Shown piece after piece: positions 41,753 to 50,717 of a stretch of DNA of 64,000 nucleotides (position 1 is its first letter; each line of letters opens with the position of its first letter). The notes under the pieces are model-generated. The model was not told the DNA's origin. It did no database searches and was given only the letters and a program-made list of their open reading frames with translations. A program made the translations under genes and the position numbers. The DNA is from Psychroflexus montanilacus (GTDB lineage Bacteria; Bacteroidota; Bacteroidia; Flavobacteriales; Flavobacteriaceae): assembly GCF_020164535.1 (NCBI RefSeq), contig NZ_JAIQZC010000004.1:124001-188000 (forward strand), given 5' to 3'.

Positions 41753-44299
41753 TTAATTAGTTTTTTCTAAATATTCATCAAGATTTTTATTGATCTGAGC
41801 AACTTTATAGTTCTTTTGAGTTATCACAAAATAAGTGAAACTTTTATCAATAATAGCATTTTCAATAAACTTTTCTGCCAAACCTTCAGCACCAAGTTTA
41901 CTTTTAAGACCATTGATTGTAACAAAAGTTTGATTTTGATTGTAAACATCTTCATTAAGTGATAAATCTAGTCCTTCTTCGTTTTGTATTGCAGTAGTTA
42001 AATTTGCTTTTATTTCTTCAATTTTGGCTTCATCAGCTTCTTTATACAAATCATAAACCAGAATATATTCAGCATTTGGGTCTGGCTTCATGTCAAATTG
42101 AGAAGAGAATGGTTTTCTTTTCAGCTTATTATACTGCTCTTGCGCATATTTCCCTTCCTGCGACTGTGGGTAGGTAAGTGCGACATAATTGAGCGCTTCT
42201 GTATAAGCTACAGCTCCTTCGAGTTTCGCCAAAACTCTAGCTTTGAGAAGTTCAAGTTTTGGTAGAATTGAGTTCCCTACAAATACCTTGGTGTAGGTTT
42301 CAATTTCATTCAGTACATATTGGTAATTTCCAGACTTATAATCATTATACAATCTATTGTATACATTCTTAGGGTTGTTTGCAGCATTTCTGTAGGCGTC
42401 TGGATTTCTTAGAATACTGGCATACCTTGAGTCGGGGTGCTGATTTAAAATTTCATTTTTCCATTTGTCTGCTAGGTTCTCATCCCCAGTCTCGTCATAA
42501 ATCTTGTAGAGGTAATATTTTGACGGAATTATAAGCCTTTCTTCGGGATCATTTTCAAGTAGATCTGTTAGTTTTGTGATAGCCAGCTCATATTTTTTGA
42601 ATTTCTCTTTATAGATAATTCCAAGCTGATAATAAGCAAAGTTTCTTTGGTCTGAAATGCTATCAATCACACTTTCATCTGTTGGGATTTGAGCTATGTA
42701 GGTTTGAGGGTCAAACTCAGGTCTTACGCTCTCCTCAACGACAGCCTCTTCGTCGCTTATCCCAGAATTTCTAGATGGACTTCTTCTCCAGTCGTCTGCC
42801 AGTTCAATATTCCCCCAAGTCTTTCTAAAGGATTCTTCCCCTCTTTGTTTCTGAGTAATATCGTAAAAGTAAAACTTGGAAGAATTGGCCTGTCCTCCAC
42901 CTATCCGACTCTTTTGAGCACCAAACCTGGAATTTCCTGGTTGAGACGTACCCTTTTTTGCAAATACGCTTTTCTCCTCCTCTTTAAGTTTTTCTATATA
43001 AGTTTCAAAAATTTGTATGCGCTTTTCTTCTGGAGCATTGACAAGGTTCAAAATGCTATCGTTCTCTTTTGCAATTCTTTCAAACTTGATGACATCGTCC
43101 AGGTTGTCACGCTTTCTTTTTACCTGTCTGTACTCCAAACCTTTTTTTGCCAGATTTGTCAATGTGCTGTCGTAGTATTTTCCAGATGTTTCATAGGAAG
43201 CTTTATCGAAATAAATTTCACCTAGATTGAGGTAATTTCTACTTTTTAAGTATTTGTCACGAGGTTGCTCTCGCAAGGATTTATTAAATTTCTCAATAGC
43301 CAAATCAACTGAATCTTTGGCCAGTCTGAAAACTGCATTATCGTAATGAATAAAGTCTAAATACGGTCTATTCTCCCGGTTTTCTGCCAATTCCTGAAAA
43401 GCCATTTCGGTTTCATACCAGAGTGCCTCATCATAGCCTCTAAGTCTTAGCTTTTCTAATTCTGAATGAATCATGTAACGACGTGGTGAATTCCTATTCA
43501 GTTTAATCACTTCATCAAAACTTGCTATAGCACTATCTTTTTCTTCCAGCAAAGAGTGTAACTGAGCTTTTATGTAAAGTAGCCTCCCTTTCTTTTCATC
43601 ATCAGGTGCAGTTTCAATGGCAGTTCTTAAGGGAGGAATCGCCAATCGTTTTTGATCTTCAAATATATAAGCCTGAGCTAGTGTCGCTGAAGCCTCGTAT
43701 TGTTCCAAAGGCGTTAACTCAGATGTGTTGATAAGGGTAACGAGATTGCCAATCGCCATATCAAAATACTCCAGCCGTAAGTTAGTTTTTTCAACCCAGA
43801 TTTTAGCTTCATTGATGGTCGAGCTTTCCGGATAATGGTTGAGGATAAAATTGAAAGCATCCTTGGCGGGCACAAATCTTTGATCGTAATACCTGGCTTT
43901 ACCAAGAAGTAAAAAAGCCTCATCTATTTGTGGATTGAATTCCCTTCCACCCATGAACATTGAGTGTTTTTGAATAGACTTTGTTGCTTTCTCTTCAGCC
44001 ATCTGAAAAGGAGAATTATCTGAAGCCTCAGGATTTTTTTTGGAATTTTTAGCATTGCGTTTAGGCTTGCTTTTTTGAATTGCCATACGTTCAACAGGCA
44101 AAACACTCCAGTAATCCTCTACATAACTAGATTCCACTTGCTCTTTTCCTTTCTCTAACTCAAGATTGCCATTGTAGACAATATTGTAGTAGGTAGTCAT
44201 TGCGTGGAAATTCTTATTTAAGAACTTGTCTTTTTTTCTGGAGCATGACAAAATAAGGACAAGCCCAAGAATACTTAAAAGAAGGAATTTAATGCGCAT
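41753..44299 (-). CDS. sprE: SprE/PorW-like gliding and type IX secretion lipoprotein, 848 aa
   Basis: Starts MRIKFLLLSILGLVLILSCS, a lipoprotein signal with Cys19. The N-terminal half is an array of TPR helices (EAFLLLGKARYYDQRFVPAKDAFNFIL, EASATLAQAYIFEDQKRLAI, YLNLGEIYFDKASYETSGKYYD); a second array follows (FAYYQLGIIYKEKFKKYELAI). The C-terminal 100 residues form an alpha/beta module ending NKNLDEYLEKT. Length and layout match SprE of Flavobacterium johnsoniae (about 870 residues; PorW in Porphyromonas), which links the PorK/N ring to the SprA translocon. The first gene of a leftward series with bactofilin, atpZ and the atp genes. Confidence 0.85.
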   Translation of the reverse strand: MRIKFLLLSILGLVLILSCSRKKDKFLNKNFHAMTTYYNIVYNGNLELEKGKEQVESSYVEDYWSVLPVERMAIQKSKPKRNAKNSKKNPEASDNSPFQMAEEKATKSIQKHSMFMGGREFNPQIDEAFLLLGKARYYDQRFVPAKDAFNFILNHYPESSTINEAKIWVEKTNLRLEYFDMAIGNLVTLINTSELTPLEQYEASATLAQAYIFEDQKRLAIPPLRTAIETAPDDEKKGRLLYIKAQLHSLLEEKDSAIASFDEVIKLNRNSPRRYMIHSELEKLRLRGYDEALWYETEMAFQELAENRENRPYLDFIHYDNAVFRLAKDSVDLAIEKFNKSLREQPRDKYLKSRNYLNLGEIYFDKASYETSGKYYDSTLTNLAKKGLEYRQVKRKRDNLDDVIKFERIAKENDSILNLVNAPEEKRIQIFETYIEKLKEEEKSVFAKKGTSQPGNSRFGAQKSRIGGGQANSSKFYFYDITQKQRGEESFRKTWGNIELADDWRRSPSRNSGISDEEAVVEESVRPEFDPQTYIAQIPTDESVIDSISDQRNFAYYQLGIIYKEKFKKYELAITKLTDLLENDPEERLIIPSKYYLYKIYDETGDENLADKWKNEILNQHPDSRYASILRNPDAYRNAANNPKNVYNRLYNDYKSGNYQYVLNEIETYTKVFVGNSILPKLELLKARVLAKLEGAVAYTEALNYVALTYPQSQEGKYAQEQYNKLKRKPFSSQFDMKPDPNAEYILVYDLYKEADEAKIEEIKANLTTAIQNEEGLDLSLNEDVYNQNQTFVTINGLKSKLGAEGLAEKFIENAIIDKSFTYFVITQKNYKVAQINKNLDEYLEKTN

Positions 44300-44406
44300 G
44301 AAATCTAATCTACCTTTTATAACTTAAAAAAATAAGCAATAGTATGTGGTCGTAAAAATAGATAGATTTTATAAAACCTACATTTTTAAATTGCTAAATA
44401 AAGAAA

Positions 44407-45111
44407 TTACCTTTCAAAGTATAGTTCTAGTTCCTTCAGAGTGGCCTCACTTGTGTGAATATCCTTTACAATTTCTCCTTTATCCAACACCACCACGCGC
44501 TCGCAAACTTCGGTAACGTGCATCAAGTCATGACTAGATACTAAAACTGTAACGTGCTTTTGAGCCGAAAGGTCTTTGATAATTTTCTTCAGTCGTATTT
44601 GAGTTGTAGGATCCAGATTAGCAAAAGGCTCGTCCAGAATAACTACTTCTGGATTTCCTATGAGTGCTGCAACAATACCAGCCTTTTTTTGGTTACCCTT
44701 AGACAAGTCTCTTAGGTATTTCTTTTGATTCAGGATTTCTCCATGAAAAAAATCTGCAAATTCGGCCAGCAATTCGTCAACCTCAGCTTTAGATGTATTT
44801 CGTAAATCACCAATGAAGTAAAAATATTCTTCAGCAGTAAGGTAACCTATCAAGAAACTTTCATCTATAAATGAAGAAGTATACGGTTTCCATTCTTCAC
44901 TTAGACTCACTATGACCCCTTTATTTTCTACTTGTCCTGTTGTTGGCTGAATAAGATCCAGAAGCAAACTAAAAAAAGTAGTTTTTCCTGCTCCGTTATT
45001 TCCTACCAATCCAAAACTTTGCCCTTTAGGAATGTCTAAAGCCTCTATGTCTAGAACCTTATCTGACTTATAACTTTTGGATAAATTTTTAACTTGAATG
45101 ATGTTTTCCAT
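44407..45111 (-). CDS. ABC transporter ATP-binding protein, 234 aa
   Basis: ATPase of an ABC exporter: Walker A GNNGAGKTTFF (residues about 37-47), Q-loop region, signature LSKGNQKKAG (about 138), Walker B VVILDEPFANLDPTT and the switch His in SSHDLMHV. The signature LSKGN and short length place it among CcmA/BcrA-type export ATPases. It begins 9 bases after the permease gene and is its obvious partner. Substrate unknown; antibiotic, lipid or Na+ export are options. The C-terminal tail (SEATLKELELYFER) is the usual end of the family. Confidence 0.9.
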   Translation of the reverse strand: MENIIQVKNLSKSYKSDKVLDIEALDIPKGQSFGLVGNNGAGKTTFFSLLLDLIQPTTGQVENKGVIVSLSEEWKPYTSSFIDESFLIGYLTAEEYFYFIGDLRNTSKAEVDELLAEFADFFHGEILNQKKYLRDLSKGNQKKAGIVAALIGNPEVVILDEPFANLDPTTQIRLKKIIKDLSAQKHVTVLVSSHDLMHVTEVCERVVVLDKGEIVKDIHTSEATLKELELYFER

Positions 45112-45120
45112 AAGATGTCG

Positions 45121-46596
45121 TTATTTTTTTTCTGAAAATGCAGCGAGAGTTTTATACTTGGTTTTTTGATATACTTTTTCAATAAGATTAAGGAAAAAGG
45201 ATTTGAAAATCAATCCTAATACTCCACTTAAAGTCAATGCAATTATACCTGCGTTGAAATTAATTAATTTATAAGGCACATAAAATATAAGCATTGGCCC
45301 CAGAATTTTGGGCAAACTTATAAGTAACTGCGTAGGATTGAATCCCTGTGTGTTACTAAAGGCTTTTGCTTTTTGGTTGAGTTCCATTGGCACTCTATTG
45401 AGTGCGCCACCGTACAAAGTAATAAAGGAGTTCAGCCCAATATTGAAAGAAGCCCCAGCAGCAATCATCACATAAATGTCCCAACCAAGGTAAATATAAG
45501 GAGTGCTGAGTATAAAAGAAACCGCACACCCAATAACCATAAGCAACCATTTGGACTCCAGGTATTTTCTGTAGGATATGTTCTGGCTCATCATCAACTT
45601 ATAGTATTCGCTGTCCCAGGACGGGACTAATTGTCCAAAAGTGATCAAAAAACCACCTGTCACAAATATAGCCGCAAAGGCTAAGACAGCTGGCATTTCT
45701 CTGTACATATCTTGGGTAAAAAATATAAGTCCGTAAAATAAGAAGAGGAAAGACATCAACAAAACTTGTTTTGGTCTGGCATTGCGGGTAATCATTTTCA
45801 CATCATTTTTTAAAAATGTAGATAGGGTCCCAAAACGATTTAAAAACTCAAGATTATAATTTTTGAATTTCTCCTTTTTAGCTTGAACTGCTCCATCTAC
45901 ATAGAAGTTTTTTCTCAATAACCTGTAGTTTGCTTTGAAAAAAAACGCAACCAAGACCAGAGGAAAAATAACGGTATAGCCAAGGTCATAAAACGAGTAG
46001 AAAAAAACACCTGTATAAGGAGTAATATCAAACACATCAAAATATTGAAGACCAATAAAAGTGGCTAGAAAAGCAATAACCAAATAGAAGGCTTTGCTGT
46101 CTTTGTTGACAATAAAATTTAAGAAGTTAATGGAAAAACTGAAGGCCAAAATACTCACAAACCAAATCAAAACCATCAAAGGAGCATAGCCTTGAACCAT
46201 CAGTACGATAGACATTGGGATAAAAAACAATAAGGGTAAAATATTGAAAAACGAAAAAGACGTCTTCAAGAGTAAAAATTGAATGATCGATTGCCTTTTT
46301 AATGGCAACAACAGCATGGGCTTGATATTCATGACCGGCAATTGCTGCATAAAATACCTTAATGCCAGATCTCCAAGCACCCAGTAAATCATGTAATTAT
46401 TAATCAGTACAAAGGGGTCTTGATCTGGAAGTGCTTTTTTAAAGATAAAAAACACTCCAATTCCACCCAAAATAGCTAGTCCAGCAAAATATAAAGCTGC
46501 CAGGATCATTAGAATTTTGATGGCTAATCCTTTTTCAAAAAAAGAAGAGCGCCGGAATTGTTTCCACTCAAGGCTTAAAAATTGCTTTGTAGTCAT
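45121..46596 (-). CDS. ABC exporter permease, DUF5687-type, 491 aa
   Basis: A polytopic inner-membrane protein with about 12 hydrophobic helices (for example LAIKILMILAALYFAGLAIL, LLLMSFLFLFYGLIFF, AVSFILSTPYIYLGWDIYVM) and an N-terminal amphipathic LEWKQFRRSSFFEK segment typical of this Bacteroidota family (I recall DUF5687). It forms a unit with the ATPase 9 bases downstream. The cytosolic loop with NLEFLNRFGTLSTFLKNDVKMITRNARPKQ is the probable coupling region. Divergent from the M14 gene at 46712. Confidence 0.82.
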   Translation of the reverse strand: MTTKQFLSLEWKQFRRSSFFEKGLAIKILMILAALYFAGLAILGGIGVFFIFKKALPDQDPFVLINNYMIYWVLGDLALRYFMQQLPVMNIKPMLLLPLKRQSIIQFLLLKTSFSFFNILPLLFFIPMSIVLMVQGYAPLMVLIWFVSILAFSFSINFLNFIVNKDSKAFYLVIAFLATFIGLQYFDVFDITPYTGVFFYSFYDLGYTVIFPLVLVAFFFKANYRLLRKNFYVDGAVQAKKEKFKNYNLEFLNRFGTLSTFLKNDVKMITRNARPKQVLLMSFLFLFYGLIFFTQDMYREMPAVLAFAAIFVTGGFLITFGQLVPSWDSEYYKLMMSQNISYRKYLESKWLLMVIGCAVSFILSTPYIYLGWDIYVMIAAGASFNIGLNSFITLYGGALNRVPMELNQKAKAFSNTQGFNPTQLLISLPKILGPMLIFYVPYKLINFNAGIIALTLSGVLGLIFKSFFLNLIEKVYQKTKYKTLAAFSEKK

Positions 46597-46711
46597 ACGA
46601 TGAAGTTTTTACGTTAGTCTTAAGATTGAAAAAATGTTACATGATTAGTTGAATTCAAATTTTCACTTTTTTAATAGATAAATAAAGTTATTTTTATGAA
46701 AATTTTTCATA

Positions 46712-48322
46712 ATGAAACACACTATAGCAATTCTGGTATTGGTTTTAACCCAAAACCTGATCTTCTCACAGGCAGATTATCCAGACTTAAATCAGATTTC
46801 CAAACGCCTTAAGACATTAGATAAAGATTCCAATGTCAACTTGTCAACGCTTACAAAAACTGAAGGCGGCAAGGACATTCAGGTTATCAAAATCGGTACA
46901 GGTGACCTCAACAATAAACCAGCAATCGCCATCCTTGGAGGAGTGGAAGGCTATCATGTCTTGAGTGTAGAATTGGCTATTCAGTTTGCAGAACGTATTT
47001 CTACAGATGAAAAAGCTTTAGACAAAACTACGTTTTACATCTTCCCGAATATGTCTCCAGATGCATACGCACAATACCATGATAAACTAAAGTATGAGCG
47101 CAGAGGAAATGCGACCGATCACGATCATGACCGCGATGGCAGATTGAGCGAAGATCCTTATGAAGATTTGAACAAAGATGGATTCATCACTCAAATGCGA
47201 GCAGAAAGTCCGCTTGGAAAATACACTACACATCCCGATGACCCAAGAGTTTTGATAGAAGTGGATACTTCAGCTACCAAATCTAAGCGCTACCAACTCT
47301 ACTCTGAAGGTATCGATAATGATAAAGATGGAAAGTTTAATGAAGATCTTAAGGAAGGTATTGCTTTCAATAAGAGTTTTACCTACAACTTTCCAGCCTT
47401 TGAGCCACTGGCAGGAAACTACGCCGTTTCCCAAAAGGAAAGCAGAGCCTTGCTGGATTATTTATTTGAGCAATGGAATATTTACGCGTTTGTCACGTTT
47501 GGTCCAGCCAATAACTTATCGTCTCCACTTAAATATAATGCTCAAGATGCCAAAAAAAGAATTGTTGCCTCTCCCCTGGAAGGAGACGTTGCCATCAATA
47601 AAATGATTTCAGAAATTTATAATAAGACTGTATCTCAAAAGCCTTTCATGCAAGATAATATGGGCACAGACGGTGATTTCTTCCAGTGGGCCTATTTCCA
47701 CTTTGGAAGATTGAGTTTTAGCACGCCAGGCTGGTGGGTTCCAGAAGCAGAAAAAGATTCTACATCCACTTCAGACCACAAGATAAAAGACACTAAAGAA
47801 TCAAACTTTTTAAAGTGGGCAAAACAAGAAAATCTTGACAATGTTTTTGTGGATTGGAAAAAAGTTGATCATCCAGACTTTGAAGGTAAAACCGTTGAAG
47901 TTGGTGGCGTAAAGCCTTTTGTGATGGATAATCCTCCATTTTCAAAAGTAGATAGCATCGCTATTGAACACACCGATTTTATTCTGAAATTGGCACAACA
48001 TCAGCCTAAGTTAGAGTTCCATAACCTGAAAGTTGAAACCCTAAAAGGCGGCCTTAAACGAATTACAGTTGACTTACTCAATAATGCCAACTTACCCACC
48101 CATTCTGAACTTGGACAACGTTCACGCTGGTTAAGAAAAATCAGAATTGATTTAAGCGCTTCCAAAGACAATATTTTGGCCGGAAACAAAATCGAATTGG
48201 TCACAAAAATGGATGCTTTGGAAACCAAATCTTTGTCCTGGATTGTGAAAGCAAACGGAAAATTAACTTTGAAAGCTGGTGCTCCACACACAGGATTTGC
48301 AGAATTAAACATAAACTTATAA
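46712..48322 (+). CDS. Secreted M14-like protein lacking catalytic residues, 536 aa
   Basis: Signal peptide (residues 1-21, MKHTIAILVLVLTQNLIFSQ) and a carboxypeptidase A-like fold paralogous to its downstream neighbour. The zinc motif HxxE is replaced by Glu79-Gly-Tyr-His82 (GGVEGYHVLSVE), the third His (HNYGGM in the neighbour) reads FGPANN, and the catalytic Glu segment YTNEL reads FSTPGW. Peptidase activity is therefore unlikely unless ligands are swapped. Two Asp-rich calcium-like loops (DHDHDRDGRLSEDPY, DNDKDGKFNED) are kept. The stop is 3 bases before the active paralogue, so they are co-translated; it may be a chaperone, partner or substrate-binding subunit. Confidence 0.82.
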   Translation: MKHTIAILVLVLTQNLIFSQADYPDLNQISKRLKTLDKDSNVNLSTLTKTEGGKDIQVIKIGTGDLNNKPAIAILGGVEGYHVLSVELAIQFAERISTDEKALDKTTFYIFPNMSPDAYAQYHDKLKYERRGNATDHDHDRDGRLSEDPYEDLNKDGFITQMRAESPLGKYTTHPDDPRVLIEVDTSATKSKRYQLYSEGIDNDKDGKFNEDLKEGIAFNKSFTYNFPAFEPLAGNYAVSQKESRALLDYLFEQWNIYAFVTFGPANNLSSPLKYNAQDAKKRIVASPLEGDVAINKMISEIYNKTVSQKPFMQDNMGTDGDFFQWAYFHFGRLSFSTPGWWVPEAEKDSTSTSDHKIKDTKESNFLKWAKQENLDNVFVDWKKVDHPDFEGKTVEVGGVKPFVMDNPPFSKVDSIAIEHTDFILKLAQHQPKLEFHNLKVETLKGGLKRITVDLLNNANLPTHSELGQRSRWLRKIRIDLSASKDNILAGNKIELVTKMDALETKSLSWIVKANGKLTLKAGAPHTGFAELNINL

Positions 48323-48325
48323 GCC

Positions 48326-50059
48326 ATGAAAATTACCAAGTATACCTCATTATTTTGTCTTGCTACTTTTTTGATGTTTGGCTCTGTTTCTCAAGCACAA
48401 GAAAAGTTTTTTAGAGCTATAGGGACACCTCACGAACCCAAAGTAGAAGCGAGCTGGAACCGTTACAATACCTATGATGGCATTGTAGATTTGATGAAGA
48501 AAATCAATAAAGCCTACCCAAAGCTAACTCGTCTGGAAAGTATCGGGAAATCTTATGAAGAAAGAGAGATCTACATGCTCACTATTTCAGATTTCAACAC
48601 TGGAAATCCAGATGAAAAGCCAGCCATGTACATTGATGGAAATATACATTCCAATGAGATACAAGGCGCAGAATTTTCATTGTATACGGCCTGGTACCTA
48701 ACAGAAATGTTTGACGACCTGGACTTCATCAACGAACTGCTGAAGGACAAGACTTTTTACATTGTGCCCACCATCAATCCTGATGCACGAGACAATTATA
48801 TGAAAGAACCCAACACACCACACTCCCCTAGATCGGGAATGCTAGTGCTTGATAACGATGGCGACGGTGAAGCCGGTGAAGATGGTTTTGATGACCTCAA
48901 CGGCGATAATCATATCACCTATATGATCAGAAAATCACCAACTGGCCAATACATCAAAGATCCACAGGATGACAGACGATTGATAAGAGTTGCGGCTGAA
49001 GAACAAGGCGAATACGAAATGCTAGGTTACGAAGGCATCGATAACGACGGCGATGGTGAAGTGAACGAAGATGGTATTGGCTATTACGATCCAAACAGAG
49101 ACTGGGGTTGGAAATGGCAACCCGATTATGTGCAACGCGGCGCATACAAGTATCCATTCAGCTTGCCAGAAAACAGAGCTGTAGCAGATTTTGTGATGAA
49201 ACACCCCAACATTGCCGGCGCACAAAGTTACCACAACTACGGCGGTATGATTTTGAGAGGCCCAGGAGCGGAAGAAGATGTAGACACTTACAACAGAGAA
49301 GACGTACGTATCTACGATGCCATTGCTGAAAAAGGAGAAGAAATGATTCCAGGTTATCGTTACCTCACCGTTTACAAAGATTTATATTCAGTCTTTGGAG
49401 GTGAATTGGATTGGTTTTATGGCGGAAGAGGAATCTACACCTACACCAATGAGTTGATGGTGTCTTACCTCTATTATCATAAAAATGAAGGAAGAGGCAA
49501 TCAGGAAGAAGAATTGAAAGTTGACAAGTACTTGACTTTTGGGGATGCTTTTGTGGATTGGGAGGAATACAACCACCCGCAATACGGGACCATAGAAATT
49601 GGTGGGTTCAAAAAGAACTTTGGTAGAGCTCACCCAGGATTTCTTCTGGAACAAGATGCGCACAGAAATATGGCCTTTACGATTTATCACGGCTACCAAA
49701 CCCCAAAACTGAGTGTTTTGGATGTGAAAGAAAAATCGTTGGGCAGCGGACTTAAAGAAATAACAGCGACCATTCATAACGAGCGATTGATGCCAACGCA
49801 CAGCAGCCAGGATTTAAAGTATAAAATCGAAAGACCCGATTTGGTCACCATTTCCAATGCGGATGTAGTGGCAGGTATGATTGTGGAAGATGAAGATTTC
49901 AACAAAGTCAATGAACAAGTCCACAATCCTGAAACCATTAGGGTTCCAAATATTCCAGGAATGGGAACAGTTGAAGTAAGATGGATTGTCTCTGGTGGTG
50001 GCAACTATAAAGTGGATGTGGATTCTGCTAAAGGCGGTAAGGCAAGCTGGAGTAAATAA
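48326..50059 (+). CDS. Secreted M14 zinc carboxypeptidase, 577 aa
   Basis: A signal peptide (MKITKYTSLFCLATFLMFGSVSQAQ) precedes an M14 domain with His108-x2-Glu111 (GNIHSNE), the third ligand His in QSYHNYGGMILRGPG and the catalytic Glu in YTYTNELMVSY. Two EF-hand-like loops (DNDGDGEAGEDGFDD and DNDGDGEVNEDG) are inserted between strands and probably bind calcium. The C-terminal 120 residues form a beta domain. M14 enzymes remove C-terminal residues from peptides or murein tripeptides; this one acts in the periplasm or outside. It lies 3 bases after its degenerate paralogue. Confidence 0.9.
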   Translation: MKITKYTSLFCLATFLMFGSVSQAQEKFFRAIGTPHEPKVEASWNRYNTYDGIVDLMKKINKAYPKLTRLESIGKSYEEREIYMLTISDFNTGNPDEKPAMYIDGNIHSNEIQGAEFSLYTAWYLTEMFDDLDFINELLKDKTFYIVPTINPDARDNYMKEPNTPHSPRSGMLVLDNDGDGEAGEDGFDDLNGDNHITYMIRKSPTGQYIKDPQDDRRLIRVAAEEQGEYEMLGYEGIDNDGDGEVNEDGIGYYDPNRDWGWKWQPDYVQRGAYKYPFSLPENRAVADFVMKHPNIAGAQSYHNYGGMILRGPGAEEDVDTYNREDVRIYDAIAEKGEEMIPGYRYLTVYKDLYSVFGGELDWFYGGRGIYTYTNELMVSYLYYHKNEGRGNQEEELKVDKYLTFGDAFVDWEEYNHPQYGTIEIGGFKKNFGRAHPGFLLEQDAHRNMAFTIYHGYQTPKLSVLDVKEKSLGSGLKEITATIHNERLMPTHSSQDLKYKIERPDLVTISNADVVAGMIVEDEDFNKVNEQVHNPETIRVPNIPGMGTVEVRWIVSGGGNYKVDVDSAKGGKASWSK

Positions 50060-50128
50060 TGCTAATCTAAACTTAAGTCAAGGTTGAATTTCTCTGTCTT
50101 TAATTACTTTTAAACTAAAAATCGAAAA

Positions 50129-50662
50129 ATGAGTATTTCTAAACCTTTTAACCTTCAGAATTGGATTAACGAAAATCGAGATCTATTGAAACCTCCTGTT
50201 GGTAATAAAAATCTTTATAAAGAGGCAGGTGATTACATTGTGATGATTGTAGGCGGCCCCAATGCTCGCAAAGATTACCATTACAACGAGACCGAAGAAC
50301 TGTTCTACCAGCTGGAAGGCGAAATCGAAGTTCACATTCAGGAAGATGGAGAAAAGAAAACCATGGCTCTTGGAGCAGGTGACATGTATTTGCATCCTGC
50401 AAAAGTTCCACATTCCCCCGTCAGAAAAGAAGGTTCGATAGGCTTGGTCATCGAAAGAAAAAGAAATCACCTGGATGTAGAAGATGGTTTGCTTTGGTTT
50501 TGTGACAATTGCAATCATAAATTACATGAAGTTCGCTTTCCTTTAAATGACATAGAAAAAGATTTTTTAGGTCACTTCAAGACCTTTTATGGTAGCGAAG
50601 AACTGAGAACCTGTGATAAATGTGGCGAAGTCATGCCAGTGGACGAACGCTTTACTGCTTAA
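50129..50662 (+). CDS. 3-hydroxyanthranilate 3,4-dioxygenase
   Basis: Opens the ring of 3-hydroxyanthranilate to 2-amino-3-carboxymuconate semialdehyde, in the kynurenine path of tryptophan degradation or NAD synthesis. The cupin has iron ligands His51, Glu57 and His95 (KDYHYNETEE and KVPHSP) and substrate arginines Arg47 and Arg99. The C-terminal rubredoxin-like site CDNC...CDKC (residues about 126-166) is the second metal site of the bacterial enzymes. At 177 residues it is of standard length. It precedes an ALDH7-type dehydrogenase by 55 bases; other kynurenine genes are not in the window. Confidence 0.95.
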   Translation: MSISKPFNLQNWINENRDLLKPPVGNKNLYKEAGDYIVMIVGGPNARKDYHYNETEELFYQLEGEIEVHIQEDGEKKTMALGAGDMYLHPAKVPHSPVRKEGSIGLVIERKRNHLDVEDGLLWFCDNCNHKLHEVRFPLNDIEKDFLGHFKTFYGSEELRTCDKCGEVMPVDERFTA

Positions 50663-50717
50663 TTTTTGAACTAGTTTAATTTTCATAAATTCGTTTCAAA
50701 TTCTAAAAACAAATTCA

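Noticed and set aside
48954-49329. Short reading frames on the other strand or frame within the second M14 gene
   Set aside because: They overlap a well-supported gene completely and show no family features; they arise from the coding bias of the M14 gene.
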